From Nannocystis exedens (GTDB lineage: Bacteria; Myxococcota_A; Polyangia; Nannocystales; Nannocystaceae), in the NCBI RefSeq assembly GCF_002343915.1, contig NZ_NETK01000001.1, positions 434,001 through 498,000 on the forward strand: a DNA stretch of 64,000 nt, read 5' to 3'. This document shows positions 25,269-34,389 of the stretch, piece by piece. The notes below the pieces were generated by a model. The model was given only the letters and a program-made list of their open reading frames with translations. It searched no databases and was not told where the DNA came from. Positions within the stretch are counted from its first letter, which is position 1. Each line of letters starts with the position of its first letter. Made by a program: the position numbers and the translations under genes.

Positions 25269-26201
25269 ATGCCTCGCCTTGAACTCGCCCTATCCATCTT
25301 CGCCGCGGCGGCGGTGGCCTGCGCCGACGACACCACCGCCGTGACGACCGGCAGCGAAGCCTCCACCACGGCCCCCACCACCGGTCCCGACACCACCACC
25401 GGGCCCACCACCGCCGACGCGCAGACCACCACGTCCGAGCCGACCGGCCCGAGCACGATCACCGGCGTCACCACCACGACCGCGACCGACAGCACCACCG
25501 GCCCCGTCACCACGACGGACACGGCCACCACCACCGATCCGACCACCGCGAGCACCACCGAGCCGGCGACCGTCGGCACCACCGACCCCGAGACCACCAC
25601 CGGCGGCGGCCTGTGCGGCGTCGAGGGCGACATGATCAGCGCCGACCTGGCGCACATGGGCAAGCCCGCCCCGTGCGGCCCGCTCGAGTTCACCGGCACG
25701 CGGATCAGCGACCAGAAGGGCCCCGTGTGGCAGCTCGACGGCTGCGCCTGCGGCGACAGCTGCCTGATCCCCGACCCCTGGACCCTCAGCGTCTCGGCCC
25801 CGGCCGCCTGGTTGCCGCTGCTCCCGGCCTGCCCGCGGATCGTCGTCGACCGCGTCGAGGGCTTCAATGGCTGTCAGTTCGCCGCCATCTCGGTGTGGGA
25901 CCTCCAGGCGCCCGGCGAGCCCGCCGTCTACCACGCCGGCCACGGCCTCGCCCCGACCCAGGCCGGCGCCGCCGAGCTCACGATCACCCCGCACAGCGTC
26001 GAGACCTGCGACTGCATGGGCTGCTGCCAGCCCGCCGAGCGGTGGGACCTGCAGTTCAGCCTCGACGGCGCCGACGTCACCCTCGGCGAGGGCGAGAGCG
26101 CCCCGCTCGGCCCGCGCAACGCCATCAACTTCGAGTCGCACCACATCGGCCTGTGCGACGCCCCGCTCGACGTCCACTGGGCGATCCGCAAGCCCGCCTG
26201 A
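25269..26201 (+). CDS. Thr-rich-linker lipoprotein, Cys-containing domain
   Basis: 310 residues. A short lipoprotein signal ends at Cys18 (AVAC). Residues about 20-112 are a Thr/Asp/Pro-rich linker (TTTGPDTTTGPTT style), and then comes a compact globular domain with about 13 cysteines, including CACGDSC and CDCMGCC. The domain is not recognised. The linker probably holds the domain away from the outer membrane. A TACCCT -10 box lies exactly 6 nt before the ATG, so the mRNA may be leaderless. Confidence 0.75.
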   Translation: MPRLELALSIFAAAAVACADDTTAVTTGSEASTTAPTTGPDTTTGPTTADAQTTTSEPTGPSTITGVTTTTATDSTTGPVTTTDTATTTDPTTASTTEPATVGTTDPETTTGGGLCGVEGDMISADLAHMGKPAPCGPLEFTGTRISDQKGPVWQLDGCACGDSCLIPDPWTLSVSAPAAWLPLLPACPRIVVDRVEGFNGCQFAAISVWDLQAPGEPAVYHAGHGLAPTQAGAAELTITPHSVETCDCMGCCQPAERWDLQFSLDGADVTLGEGESAPLGPRNAINFESHHIGLCDAPLDVHWAIRKPA

Positions 26202-26204
26202 CGA

Positions 26205-26264
26205 CCTGTCCTCGAGGACATTTCCTTCCGGACATTCCCTCGCAGACATGTCTCAGGAGACATT
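26205..26264. repeat. 14-bp dyad array (5 nodes)
   Basis: Nodes CCTG 26205, CATT 26219, CATT 26233, CATG 26247 and CATT 26261 are each exactly 14 bp apart. It includes TGTCCTCGAGGACA, a perfect 14-bp palindrome, and TGTCTC-AG-GAGACA, where both arms have changed in a compensated way. A separate dyad, ATGTCCTGAAGGACAT, is at 26329-26344. Confidence 0.85.
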
Positions 26265-26327
26265 CCATCGCCTCGTCGCTCCGCCTCGCACCAGCTCCCC
26301 GGCCGCGATTCGCTCGCCCCGGCGCCA

Positions 26328-26345
26328 CATGTCCTGAAGGACATT
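26328..26345. repeat. Single CATG-type dyad
   Basis: CATGTCCT-GA-AGGACATT, nodes at 26328 and 26342, 14 bp apart, in the gap upstream of the MYXO-CTERM-like gene. Confidence 0.7.
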
Positions 26346-26421
26346 CAGGCCGGCGCGCAGGGGCCCGCTTGCGCGCGCCTACGAGTGGACAGGCGGGCGC
26401 GGGCCCGCCTATCCTCCCGGC

Positions 26422-26775
26422 ATGGTCCACGCGCTCGCCCTCGTCCTCGCCCTCCTCGCCCCCGCCGCCACCACCACCGGGGCCTTTCAGGCCGAGGACG
26501 AGCCGGCCTGGGGCACCTCGCCGACGATGGGCCCGGTGAGTGACACCGTCCCGTCGAGCACGACGGACGCCGGCACCACGGCCGGCACCACCGCCGGCGC
26601 CACCGCGAACGACACCGCGAACGACACCGCCGGCGACACCGGCGACACCGCCACGATGCCGCCGGTCTACGAGCCGTGCGGCTGCAGCAGCGGGGGCGAG
26701 GCCGGCGGGTGGGCCGCCCTCGCCCTGCTGCTCACTGCGGGATCACGGTGCCGACGCCGGCGCCCCACCACGTGA
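26422..26775 (+). CDS. Small MYXO-CTERM-like secreted protein
   Basis: 117 residues with a signal peptide, a Thr/Asp/Ala-rich linker of [17 protein letters not shown] style, and a C-terminal tripartite tail: a Cys motif (CGCSSG), a hydrophobic helix ([13 protein letters not shown]) and a basic cluster (RCRRRR). This is the layout of MYXO-CTERM and related sorting signals, which are processed and moved to the cell surface in myxobacteria. There is almost no mature domain, so it may be a linker-only surface protein. Its end overlaps the convergent neighbour by 44 bp. TATCCT lies exactly 6 nt before the ATG. Confidence 0.65.
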   Translation: MVHALALVLALLAPAATTTGAFQAEDEPAWGTSPTMGPVSDTVPSSTTDAGTTAGTTAGATANDTANDTAGDTGDTATMPPVYEPCGCSSGGEAGGWAALALLLTAGSRCRRRRPTT

Positions 26776-28147
26776 CGTTCTTGTCGCCCAGCGCCGTGAC
26801 GACCTTGGTCTGCGGGTCGATGCGGATCATCTCCCCGCTCGAGTCGAACGCCAGGATCAGGCCCTCCCAGCCGGCCAGGCCGTAGACGTTCGGGTACTGA
26901 CCCAGCGTCGCCAGCTCGCTCTGGACCGCGCCGGTGGCCGGGTCGACCTGCACGATCACCGTGCCGCCGACGCCCTGCTTGTTGACCGCGCCGTAGGTGC
27001 CGACGCCCTCGATCGAGAACGCGTCGCCGGCCGACGTGTAGCCCGCGCCGTACTGGCCGATCTGCTGGATGTTGAACATCCCGTTCTGCAGCGTCAGCTT
27101 GTACCACTGGCCCGAGTTGGCGATGCCGACCAGCGAGTCCTTGTTCGGGTCGAGGACGCCCTTCGGGACCAGCGTCAGGCCGTTGAAGCTCTGCGGCAGC
27201 GTGCCGAGCTTGTACGCCTGGGCGGTCTGCGGGTTGACCACGTAGCCGCAGCCGAACGTGATCGCGTACAGCACGCCCCAGCGGTCGATCGCCACGTCGG
27301 TCACCGAGTGGTCGCAGCCGTCGTTGGAGAACTTGAAGTTGCTGACCATCGACACCGCGTACGGGTCGGTGACGTCGACGGTGTAGAGGTTGCCGGACGA
27401 GTGGGCGTAGATCTTGAACGGCGTCGTCACGCCGGGCAGGTTGCCGTCGTTGGCGAACGGGTCGTCGCCGTTCGGGATCCCGTCGCCGTCGAGGTCGTCG
27501 TCGCAGACGTCGCCGAGCACGTCGCCGTCGGTGTTCTTCTGATCCTGGTTGGGGACGAGCGGGCAGTTGTCCATGTCGTCCGGGATCGTGTCGTCGTCGT
27601 CGTCCTCGTCGCAGGCGTCGCCCTGGCCGTCGCCGTCGGTGTCCTCCTGCATCGGGTTGGCGTCGGCCGGGCAGTTGTCGTCCGGGTCGAGCACCAGGTC
27701 GTTGTCGTCGTCGTCGTCGTCGACCGGGTCGGTCGTCGACGTCCCCTCGCTGGTCTCCCCCTCGGTCGTCCCGTCGACGGTGTCGGTGCCCGTATCGGGG
27801 CCGGCGGTGGTGTCGAGCGAGTCGTTCGTGGTCATCCCCGGCCCGGTGGTCTCGTTGGAGCCGGTGGTCGTGTCCACGCCCATCGTGGTCGTCGGCTCGC
27901 CGCTGGTGAACGTGGTGCCGTCGCCCGTCGACGTGTCCGGGAACGTCTCGTTGGTGCCCGGCGTCGTCGGCTGGGCCTCGGTGTCGGAGCTGGGCAGGCC
28001 CGTCGAGCCCACGCCCGTCGAACCGTTGTCGGTGAGGCCGTCGGTCGACCCGCCGGTGCCGCTCGCGGCCGTCGAACAGCCGGCCAGCGCGAACACGATG
28101 GAACATGTACCAAGAGACACGTGACGAAAGCCAGAACGAAGCGCCAT
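26732..28147 (-). CDS. Thrombospondin type 3 repeat lipoprotein
   Basis: 471 residues. Lipobox LAGC with Cys24, then a Thr/Ser/Gly-rich linker (about 25-140). A run of Ca2+-binding thrombospondin type 3 repeats follows (about 145-225; [20 protein letters not shown] and similar), then a C-terminal domain of about 240 residues with propeller-like blades ([31 protein letters not shown]). It should be an extracellular, calcium-stabilised surface protein. The minus-strand -10 box TAGGGT (28154-28159) is exactly 6 nt before the ATG. A dispersed dyad at 28104-28121 lies in the signal peptide coding region. Confidence 0.85.
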   Translation of the reverse strand: MALRSGFRHVSLGTCSIVFALAGCSTAASGTGGSTDGLTDNGSTGVGSTGLPSSDTEAQPTTPGTNETFPDTSTGDGTTFTSGEPTTTMGVDTTTGSNETTGPGMTTNDSLDTTAGPDTGTDTVDGTTEGETSEGTSTTDPVDDDDDDNDLVLDPDDNCPADANPMQEDTDGDGQGDACDEDDDDDTIPDDMDNCPLVPNQDQKNTDGDVLGDVCDDDLDGDGIPNGDDPFANDGNLPGVTTPFKIYAHSSGNLYTVDVTDPYAVSMVSNFKFSNDGCDHSVTDVAIDRWGVLYAITFGCGYVVNPQTAQAYKLGTLPQSFNGLTLVPKGVLDPNKDSLVGIANSGQWYKLTLQNGMFNIQQIGQYGAGYTSAGDAFSIEGVGTYGAVNKQGVGGTVIVQVDPATGAVQSELATLGQYPNVYGLAGWEGLILAFDSSGEMIRIDPQTKVVTALGDKNVTWWGAGVGTVIPQ

Positions 28148-28594
28148 GGCGCCACCCTATCCCATCGCGCGCGTGAGAACCACTGTCGCCGCGCTCGCCG
28201 GACCGTGAAGACCTCCGCGCGGGCGCGCTCCCGGCCGAGACCCGCCCTCGGGCCCGTCCCCGGCGACTGGGTAGATCTCCGCGTCCCGACGCCCGCGCTC
28301 GCCGGCCGCCGGGACCGGCTGCCTGATGACATGTCCTGAAAGACATGTCTCTCGAAGCTAGGGCGAGCCACGAGCCTCGCGGGCGGGGAGTCCGGCCGAG
28401 CGAGACGGCGACCCGGGTGATTCGCCCGGCGCGTCCGGCCCGGGCGCCCGCGGCAACGGGCCGACCGCGAGCCGCTCGGCCTTCGCCACCCGTCGCGGGT
28501 CGCCGCCCGGGCCGCCGTCCTCGCCCGCGCCGTCGCAGTCCTGGGCAGTCGCGGTCCGGGTGCCGCCCGGCGACGCCGACGACGATCTCGACGC
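28148..28594. repeat. 447-bp gap with a dyad
   Basis: No gene supported. The promoter of the thrombospondin-type lipoprotein is at its left edge. A CATG dyad (CATG at 28330 and 28344, 14 bp apart, inner sequence TCCTGAAAGA) lies in the middle. The rest is low-complexity CG-rich sequence. Confidence 0.5.
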
Positions 28595-29980
28595 TCAGCC
28601 CGCCGTGCAGCAGGCCGGGTGGCCCTCGGTCCCGCACATCGGATCGTCGAGCGGGTCGACGCACAGGCCGCAGCACTTCGGGTGCCCCTCGGTGCCGCAC
28701 TGCGGGTCGACCTCGAGCGGCACGCAGCCCTTGCAGTCCCAGCGCCAGTGGTCGACCAGGGTCACCGTGGCCTTGCTGCTGTCGCCCATGTCCATCAACG
28801 CGAACGCGAACGTGAACGTCTCGCCGGGGACGACCTGGGCCTGGATCGTCACCCAGCCGGTGGTGCCGTGCGACTCGAACCCGGTCCCGGCCAGCTCGGG
28901 CGCGTCGTCGACGTAGCCGGCGTTCATCATCGCCTCGGCCAGCGACGTGACGGTGAACGGCTGACCGGCGATGAAGGTCACGTTGCCGGTGTACGCCTCG
29001 CTGGTCGACCAGCCGATGAACATGTCGTTGTAGGTGTCGCCGACGAAGTCGGGGTACTCCGACGAGAAGAACACCGCGTCGAACAAAAAGCCGTCGACCC
29101 CGGGCGGGACCTCGACGGTGAACGAGCCGAACAGCAAATCGTTCGGGTCGCCGTTGCCGAGCGTCCAGTTGGGCTCGATGCTGTCCGAGCAGTCGTTGAC
29201 CCCGTCGCACCCCGCGAACGGCGTCCCGCCCTGGCCCCCGTTCGACCCGATCAGCGGGCTCATCGGCGCCGGCAGGGCGTCGGGCATGTCCGGGTTGAAG
29301 TTGTTGTCGTTCTCGAACTGCGACATCGTCTCGACCAGGACGCCCTCGCCGTCGAGGTTGGCGACGCGACCTGTACTGAGGACCAGGAACTTCTCGCCCT
29401 CGCGCGGGCGGAACAGCAGCTCGCCGGGCGCGTTCGGATCTTCGGCGGTGCCGAAGCCCCGCGCGGCCCGCCACGCGATCGGCTGCGACATGAACACCGG
29501 GTCGGCGATCGGGATCGTGTTCTCCTTGGCCCCCAGACAGCCGACCCCGATCGCGTGGAACGGATCGGTGTCGTCGTCCTTGTCGCACACCAGCAGGATC
29601 CCCGGCGCCCCGCACTCCTCGATCCCGGTCGTGCCCGTGCTGTCGTCGGTGGTCGCCGTCGTGGTCGACGTCGTCTCGTCGGTGGTCGCGTCGGTGGTCG
29701 ACGTGCTGGTGCTCGTGCCGTCGGTCGGCAGCACCGGCTCGGTCGTCGTCGGCGTCGTGGTCGACGTCGACGTCGACGTCGTGGTCGACGTGGTCGAGGT
29801 CGACGTCGGCGGCTCGCCGGTCGTCGGCGCCGTCGTCGAGTCGTCGGTCGTCGTCATCGTCGCGCCGCTGCCCGTCGCGAACCCCGAGGCGCTGTCTTTC
29901 TCGTCGTCGCCGCACGCACCCGACCCGGCGGCGACGAGCGAGACGGCGAACATGCGAGCGAGCGATAACGTTAGGCGCAT
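28595..29980 (-). CDS. Choice-of-anchor-L type lipoprotein
   Basis: 461 residues from ATG 29980, chosen because it gives a lipoprotein signal (SGAC, Cys23); upstream codons are not protein-like. Residues about 25-125 are an extreme Thr/Ser linker. The following domain (FSSEYPDFVGDTYNDMFIGW, then FIAGQPFTVTSLAEAM) looks like the choice-of-anchor-L domain, found in secreted proteins with varied membrane or wall anchors. The C-terminus has a twice-repeated short Cys motif (MCGTEGHPACC and QCGTEGHPKCC). It is divergent from the M23 peptidase gene, with 78 bp between the starts. Confidence 0.75.
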   Translation of the reverse strand: MRLTLSLARMFAVSLVAAGSGACGDDEKDSASGFATGSGATMTTTDDSTTAPTTGEPPTSTSTTSTTTSTSTSTTTPTTTEPVLPTDGTSTSTSTTDATTDETTSTTTATTDDSTGTTGIEECGAPGILLVCDKDDDTDPFHAIGVGCLGAKENTIPIADPVFMSQPIAWRAARGFGTAEDPNAPGELLFRPREGEKFLVLSTGRVANLDGEGVLVETMSQFENDNNFNPDMPDALPAPMSPLIGSNGGQGGTPFAGCDGVNDCSDSIEPNWTLGNGDPNDLLFGSFTVEVPPGVDGFLFDAVFFSSEYPDFVGDTYNDMFIGWSTSEAYTGNVTFIAGQPFTVTSLAEAMMNAGYVDDAPELAGTGFESHGTTGWVTIQAQVVPGETFTFAFALMDMGDSSKATVTLVDHWRWDCKGCVPLEVDPQCGTEGHPKCCGLCVDPLDDPMCGTEGHPACCTAG

Positions 29981-30058
29981 GGCCAAGCTTCGCGAATTCA
30001 CCGAGGCTCGCCCAGCCCTGCTTTCGCCCGGCGCAGCGCGCGAGTATCGTCGAGGGCG

Positions 30059-31364
30059 ATGGCTCGCTCGCACGCGCTCCTGTCCGCTGTCGTCGCTGTC
30101 GCGATCACGCAGGCTTGCGGCGAGTCCGCAGGACCGTCGGGCTGTCGGCGGGGACGATCACGAGCGCGTCCGCGGTGACCGCCGGAACCGCCACCGACGC
30201 GAGCGATTCCGGCAGCACGGGCGGTCCCACCGGCAGCGACAGCGCGAGCACCGCTGCGCCGTGCGAGCAGCTCACGCTGTGTCCGACGACGACCGCGCCC
30301 GACCTACCGACGAGCCGAGCACCGGCGAGAGCACGACGCAGGGACCGCTGACCACGAGCACCACGGATCCGAACACCCCTGCCGATCCGTGCGACGGCAT
30401 CGGCGACGGTCCGCACTGCGGCAGCGAGCTCGGCGGTCTCGCCGACCACGGCAGCCTCTACCAATGCGGCGGCGGCCTGACGCAGTCGGCCACGCCGTGC
30501 CCGGCCGGCTGCGAGGCCGGCGCGTGCAAGCCGATCGCGCAGGATTCGTGCCCGTCGGCGATGAGCGGCAACGGCCTCTACTGCGGCGGCACGCGGATGG
30601 GCGGCGACGCGATGGTCCTCTACAATTGTCAGAACGGCGCGACCGCGGGCCAGACGGTGTGCATCGCCGGCTGCGAGGTCAATCCGCCCGGGGTCGCCGA
30701 CGCCTGCAACCCCGCGGGCGATCCGTGCCAGGGAGCGATGAGCGGCGACGGTCTCTACTGCGGCCAGAGCCTGCCCGCAGGTGACCCGAACGACCTGTAC
30801 GATTGTACAGGTGGCAAGACGGTGTGCCCCGAAGGCTGCCAGGTCCATCCGCCGGGCGAGCCCGACGCGTGCAAGGCGGTGCCGAACGGCGGCGAGTGCT
30901 GCCTGCACGTCCCGCCGGGCGTGGTGACGCAGGCGTTCTCCGCCTGCGGCAACGGCGGCTCGCACTACGGCATCGACTACGGCGTCGCGCTCGGCACCCC
31001 GATCTACGCCGGCATCGCCGGCACCGTGGTCGGCCAGCAGACCGGCCTGCCCAACTGCTACGGCAACGGCTGCAGCATGCAGTGCTGGAACGCGTTCAAC
31101 TACGTCGAGCTGAAGTCCGACTGCGGCGACCCGAACAACCCGGCCAACGACCTGTTCGTCTACTACCTCCACATCGACGGCCTGGGCCCCGGGATCGAGA
31201 ACGGCAGCCACGTCGACCAGGGCCAGCTCGTCGCCCACAGCGGCAACTCCGGCTGCTCGTCGGGGCCGCACATCCACCTCGAGACGGTCAGCGTGCCCAA
31301 GGGCCAGAACGCGAGCCTCAACACCTGCAGCTCCGAGAACCCGGCCGGCGACTTCTGCCCGTGA
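30059..31364 (+). CDS. M23 metallopeptidase lipoprotein, frameshifted linker
   Basis: The C-terminal domain is an M23/LytM peptidase: GSHYGIDYG supplies the H-x3-D zinc motif and GPHIHLE the H-x-H motif, so all ligands are intact. It would cleave peptidoglycan or other glycine-containing bonds outside the cell. Before it lie Cys-rich repeats (GLYCGGTRMGG, GLYCGQSLPAG). The N-terminus begins at ATG 30059 with a lipoprotein signal (Cys20) in another frame. The reading frame must shift by one base near 30135-30155 and again near 30285-30312, both within the Thr/Ser linker. It is either a pseudogene or affected by sequence errors. TATCGT lies 8 nt before the ATG. Confidence 0.6.
30793..30812. repeat. 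Perfect dyad with TAC/GTA arms inside a CDS
   Basis: ACCTGTACGATTGTACAGGT, arms of 8 bp with no mismatch. It belongs to the same family as the TGTCC/GGACA dyads but both arms have changed to TGTAC/GTACA. Confidence 0.7.
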
Positions 31365-31772
31365 GCGCGGGCCTCGTTCTCCGCGCGGCGCTCGAGGTTC
31401 ACGAGCGTCACGAACATCGCGTCGCGGCCGAGTCGTCGGGTCCCGCGAGCCGCTTCAGCTCGCCACGATCATCGCGTCGCACCACGTCGGCGAGGCGTCT
31501 CGTCTCGCGGAGCCACTTCAGGCCGCCCCCCCCCATCGCGTCGCACCACGTCGGCAGATGTCCGCTGCGCCCTGCCCCGAGCCTCGCGGTCGCAGGGCGC
31601 TGCGCTCTCCCATCCATGAGCCCGACGAGCACGCGACCTGCCGTCCGCAGGGTGCGCTCGCCCCTGCGCGCCGCGGGATCGTCGCCGCGGCGCGGCGTCG
31701 CGCCCGACTTGTGACCTGTCCCACGAGCCAGCTGGTCGAGCGCGGCGCCGGCCGGGTACACTGCGCGCGACG
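31365..31772. repeat. 408-bp gap with degenerate ~60-bp repeats
   Basis: No gene supported. CATCGCGTCGCACCACGTCG occurs at 31470 and again at 31534, inside a repeated unit of about 64 bp; a third, weaker copy starts near 31413. A run of nine C residues is at 31526-31534. A dyad (CCTG 31715, CAGC 31729) and a TACACT -10 box at 31757-31762 precede the next gene. Confidence 0.5.
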
Positions 31773-32630
31773 ATGCTCGCGCTCCTCGTCCTCGCCGCCC
31801 TCGTGACCGCCGGCTCCCCGCTGCGGCGCGCGCTCGGGCTGGTCGTCGCCCTGCCGGCGTTCCTCGTCCCGTTCGACGCCGGCTCCCCGTTCCTGCGCGC
31901 GGTCCTGGCCGCCGCGGCGTTCTGGGGCTTCGCCCGCCTGATCGATCTCGCCCGCGAGCCGCGCGAGTTCGGGCCCCTGCGCCGGGTCATCCACGTGCTG
32001 GCGATCGTCGACAGCCGCCGCTGCGAGTGGGTCCCCCCGCGCTTCGACGTCGGGGTGTGGTCGCGGACCCTCGTCGCGGCTGCCTGCATGTACATGTCCT
32101 TGTGGACAGGTGTGGTCCTGGCGCCGCACTACGGCGGGCTCCCGCTGCGCTGGCTGGCCGGCTGCGCCTTCGTCTACGCCTTCGCCGAGACCGCCGCCGG
32201 CCTGCTCGAGGGCATCGGCCGGCTGCTCGGCGCCCGCGTGCCGCCGGTCCAGCGCCACCCGATCCTCGCCCGCAGCCTGCGCGACTTCTGGGGCGAGCGC
32301 TGGAACCTGGTCGTCAACCGGTGGTTGCGGCAGCACTGCTTCGTCCCGCTGGCCCGCCGCGGCCACGCCGGCGCCGGCCTCGCGCTGGCGTTCGCCGTCA
32401 GCGTCGCCCTGCACACCTGGATCGTCGCCGCCTCGCTCGACCTCGACATGGTCTTGCGGACAGCCGCGTTCTTCTCGCTGCAGGGCGTCCTGCTCGCGGT
32501 CGAGGGCCCGCTGCGCGTGCGTCGCTGGCCGCTGCCGCTGGCGCGCGCGTGGGCGCTCGGCGGCACGATCCTGCCGTCGCCGCTGTTCACCGAGCCGATG
32601 CTGCGGATGTTCGCCGAGCTGGTGACTTGA
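31773..32630 (+). CDS. Wax-synthase-like membrane O-acyltransferase
   Basis: 285 residues, strongly hydrophobic with about eight membrane segments. The block RSLRDFWGERWNLVVNRWLR followed by FVPLARR matches the wax synthase/MBOAT_2 signature, and the conserved His is present later in VALHTWIVAA. Such enzymes esterify fatty acyl groups onto alcohols at the membrane, for example in wax ester synthesis; the substrate here is not known. A dispersed dyad (CATG 32093, CAGG 32107) encodes part of a membrane segment in frame. It stands alone between the M23 and Gln-rich genes. Confidence 0.8.
   Translation: MLALLVLAALVTAGSPLRRALGLVVALPAFLVPFDAGSPFLRAVLAAAAFWGFARLIDLAREPREFGPLRRVIHVLAIVDSRRCEWVPPRFDVGVWSRTLVAAACMYMSLWTGVVLAPHYGGLPLRWLAGCAFVYAFAETAAGLLEGIGRLLGARVPPVQRHPILARSLRDFWGERWNLVVNRWLRQHCFVPLARRGHAGAGLALAFAVSVALHTWIVAASLDLDMVLRTAAFFSLQGVLLAVEGPLRVRRWPLPLARAWALGGTILPSPLFTEPMLRMFAELVT
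32093..32110. repeat. CATG-type dyad inside a membrane helix coding region
   Basis: CATGTCC-TTGT-GGACAGG, a 5-bp perfect core (TGTCC/GGACA) with nodes 14 bp apart, within the acyltransferase gene. Confidence 0.7.
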
Positions 32631-32924
32631 GCCCGCTCGTCTCCGTCGAGCACGCCACGCGGCCCGCGCGGCCGCACGCTGCCGCGGCGCCGCACGACGT
32701 CGACGTCGCGGGTCACCGGTGAAATCGACGAGCGAGCCCTGCCAGTCTCACGCACGAGTCGTGCGAGCGAACCGCTGTGACGTCGCGCCGCCGCTTCGTC
32801 GCGTCGACTCGGCGATCGTACTTGTCACTTGCCCGACCCGCTGCGCCGAACATGCTCCCGACGCCGAGCTTCGGACGGGGCGGATGACCGCCCTGTCCCG
32901 AAGACCAGATCAGGAGACACAGTC

Positions 32925-33176
32925 ATGACCACCCCCAATCAGAAGAACCAGCAGCAGGGCACACGTCTCGACCGCGGCACCGGCCAGACCCAGGACGAGC
33001 GTCAGCGCAACCCGCAGCAGCAGCAGCAGCAGCAGCAGGGCGGCCGTCAACAGACCGACATGCCGGCCAGCACGCCGCGCACCGACCGTGATGTCCAGCA
33101 GCAGGACAACCAGCAGCGCAATCGCACCGACGTCGGCACGGACGTCGAGACCGACAAGGGCCAGCAGAACCGCTGA
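32925..33176 (+). CDS. Small Gln-rich hydrophilic protein
   Basis: 83 residues from ATG 32925, preceded by a good ribosome-binding site AGGAG at 32912-32916. The composition is extreme: over a quarter Gln (including a run of eight) with Arg, Thr, Asp and Asn, no Cys and almost no hydrophobic residues. It is presumably intrinsically disordered. The strong ribosome-binding site and a hairpin after the stop suggest that it is real and well expressed. No family was recognised. It could be a stress-related hydrophilin-like protein, but that is only inference from composition. Confidence 0.6.
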   Translation: MTTPNQKNQQQGTRLDRGTGQTQDERQRNPQQQQQQQQGGRQQTDMPASTPRTDRDVQQQDNQQRNRTDVGTDVETDKGQQNR

Positions 33177-33492
33177 GCCCTGCAGTCGCGTGACGGTGCT
33201 CGCGCCGCGTCGACCTCTGCGAGGTCGGCCGCGGCGCTTCTTCGCGATCGCCGGCGCGGCTCGGCGCGCCCGTCCGACGCACGAGTGATTCTCGACGCCC
33301 GGAGCACACCGGGCACCCGGCAGAGCGCGCATGACTCCGCACCGATCGTCGATCGGGGACGCTCCTCGCGCTCGCAGTCGCTCGAATTTTCCACGGCCAT
33401 CGCCCTCGCGGACGATGGCCTCGCCATGCCGTCAGCGGGCACGAGACGCACGCATCGGCATCGGCATCCAGGTGGCCACCAGTGAGGCTCGA
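33177..33492. terminator. 316-bp gap with a possible terminator hairpin
   Basis: Downstream of the Gln-rich gene, GACCTC-TGC-GAGGTC at 33212-33226 forms a stem that can be extended by further GC pairs. There is no T tract, so factor-independent termination is uncertain. No gene was seen in the rest. Confidence 0.35.
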
Positions 33493-34150
33493 TCAGAGCG
33501 TGTCGCCCTCGCCCTCGCCCGTGTCGCCCTGCGTGTCGCCCTCGCCCGTGTCGCCCTGCGTGTCGCCCTCGCCGCCGCCGTCGCCCTGCGTGTCACCCTG
33601 CGTATCGCCCTCGCCGCCGTCGCCCTGCGTGTCGCCCTCGCCGCCGTCGCCTTGCGTGTCGCCTTCGCCGCCGTCGCCTTGCGTGTCGCCCTCGCCGCCG
33701 TCGCCTTGTGTGTCGCCCTCGCCGCCGTCGCCTTGCGTGTCGCCCTCGCCGCCGTCGCCTTGCGTGTCGCCCTCGCCGCCGTCGCCTTGCGTGTCGCCCT
33801 CGCCGCCGTCGCCTTGCGTGTCGCCCTCGCCGCCGTCGCCTTGCGTGTCGCCCTGCGTGTCGCCCTCGCCGCCGTCGCCTTGCGTGTCGCCCTGCGTGTC
33901 GCCCTCGCCGCCGTCGCCTTGCGTGTCGCCTTGCGTGTCGCCCTCGCCGCCGTCGCCTTGCGTGTCGCCTTGCGTGTCGCCCTCGCCGCCGTCGCCTTGC
34001 GTGTCGCCCTGCGTGTCGCCCTCGCCGCCGTCGCCCTGGCTCTCGCCGTCGCCCTCGCCTTGCGATTCGCCGTCGCCCTCGCCGCCGCCGTCGCCGTCCC
34101 CTTGCGAGTCGCCGCCGCCGTCGCCCTCGCCGTCCTTCTCGTTGTCGGCC
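33493..34150. repeat. Tandem 27-bp and 39-bp coding repeats
   Basis: On the plus strand the unit reads CTTGCGTGTCGCCCTCGCCG and then CCGTCGC, with occasional 12-bp extra CTTGCGTGTCGC segments that create the 39-bp form. Copies are nearly identical, which implies recent expansion or gene conversion. Confidence 0.9.
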
Positions 34151-34245
34151 TGGTCGTCGGCGTTCTTGCCGTTGAGCTCGATGTCACAGCCGAACAGGAA
34201 CAGGGTCGTGGACAGGGAAAAGATCGAGGTGCCGAAGATGCGCAT
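33493..34245 (-). CDS. Acidic tandem-repeat lipoprotein
   Basis: 250 residues. A short lipoprotein signal ends in LFGC with Cys20. Almost everything after residue 60 is made of repeats: the 9-residue unit GDGGEGDTQ and the 13-residue unit [13 protein letters not shown], encoded by nearly identical 27-bp and 39-bp DNA repeats. The mature protein has no hydrophobic core and is extremely acidic (Asp/Glu), so it is probably unfolded, surface-tethered and able to bind cations such as Ca2+. Repeat number may vary between strains. The gene is divergent from the ECF sigma factor gene. The opposite strand is also open for a long distance, but only because of the repeats. Confidence 0.75.
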   Translation of the reverse strand: MRIFGTSIFSLSTTLFLFGCDIELNGKNADDQADNEKDGEGDGGGDSQGDGDGGGEGDGESQGEGDGESQGDGGEGDTQGDTQGDGGEGDTQGDTQGDGGEGDTQGDTQGDGGEGDTQGDTQGDGGEGDTQGDTQGDGGEGDTQGDGGEGDTQGDGGEGDTQGDGGEGDTQGDGGEGDTQGDGGEGDTQGDGGEGDTQGDGGEGDTQGDGGEGDTQGDTQGDGGGEGDTQGDTGEGDTQGDTGEGEGDTL

Positions 34246-34286
34246 GAGTCTTGGTCTCCGCCCCCGAGTCCCCGGACCTGCGAGGT

Positions 34287-34359
34287 TGTTACAGGGTGTG
34301 GGGAAAATTTCTTCGCCGTCTGCGTCGCGCGTTTTCGCGCGACGTGAATGCCTGTAACA
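34287..34359 (+). promoter_or_regulatory. Nested stem-loop in the ECF sigma leader
   Basis: The outer perfect 9-bp inverted repeat TGTTACAGG (34287-34295) and CCTGTAACA (34351-34359) encloses an inner perfect 9-bp hairpin CGTCGCGCG-TTTT-CGCGCGACG (34323-34344). It lies between the divergent lipoprotein and sigma factor starts and could act as an operator pair or as an RNA leader structure. Confidence 0.55.
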
Positions 34360-34389
34360 CCGCGGCGCGATCGGGTACCTGGGGGTCGA

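Noticed and set aside
33331..34347. Repeat protein on the plus strand (Ser/Pro or Val/Ala/Leu repeats)
   Set aside because: It is only the complement of the acidic repeat lipoprotein, which has a proper start, signal peptide and lipobox.
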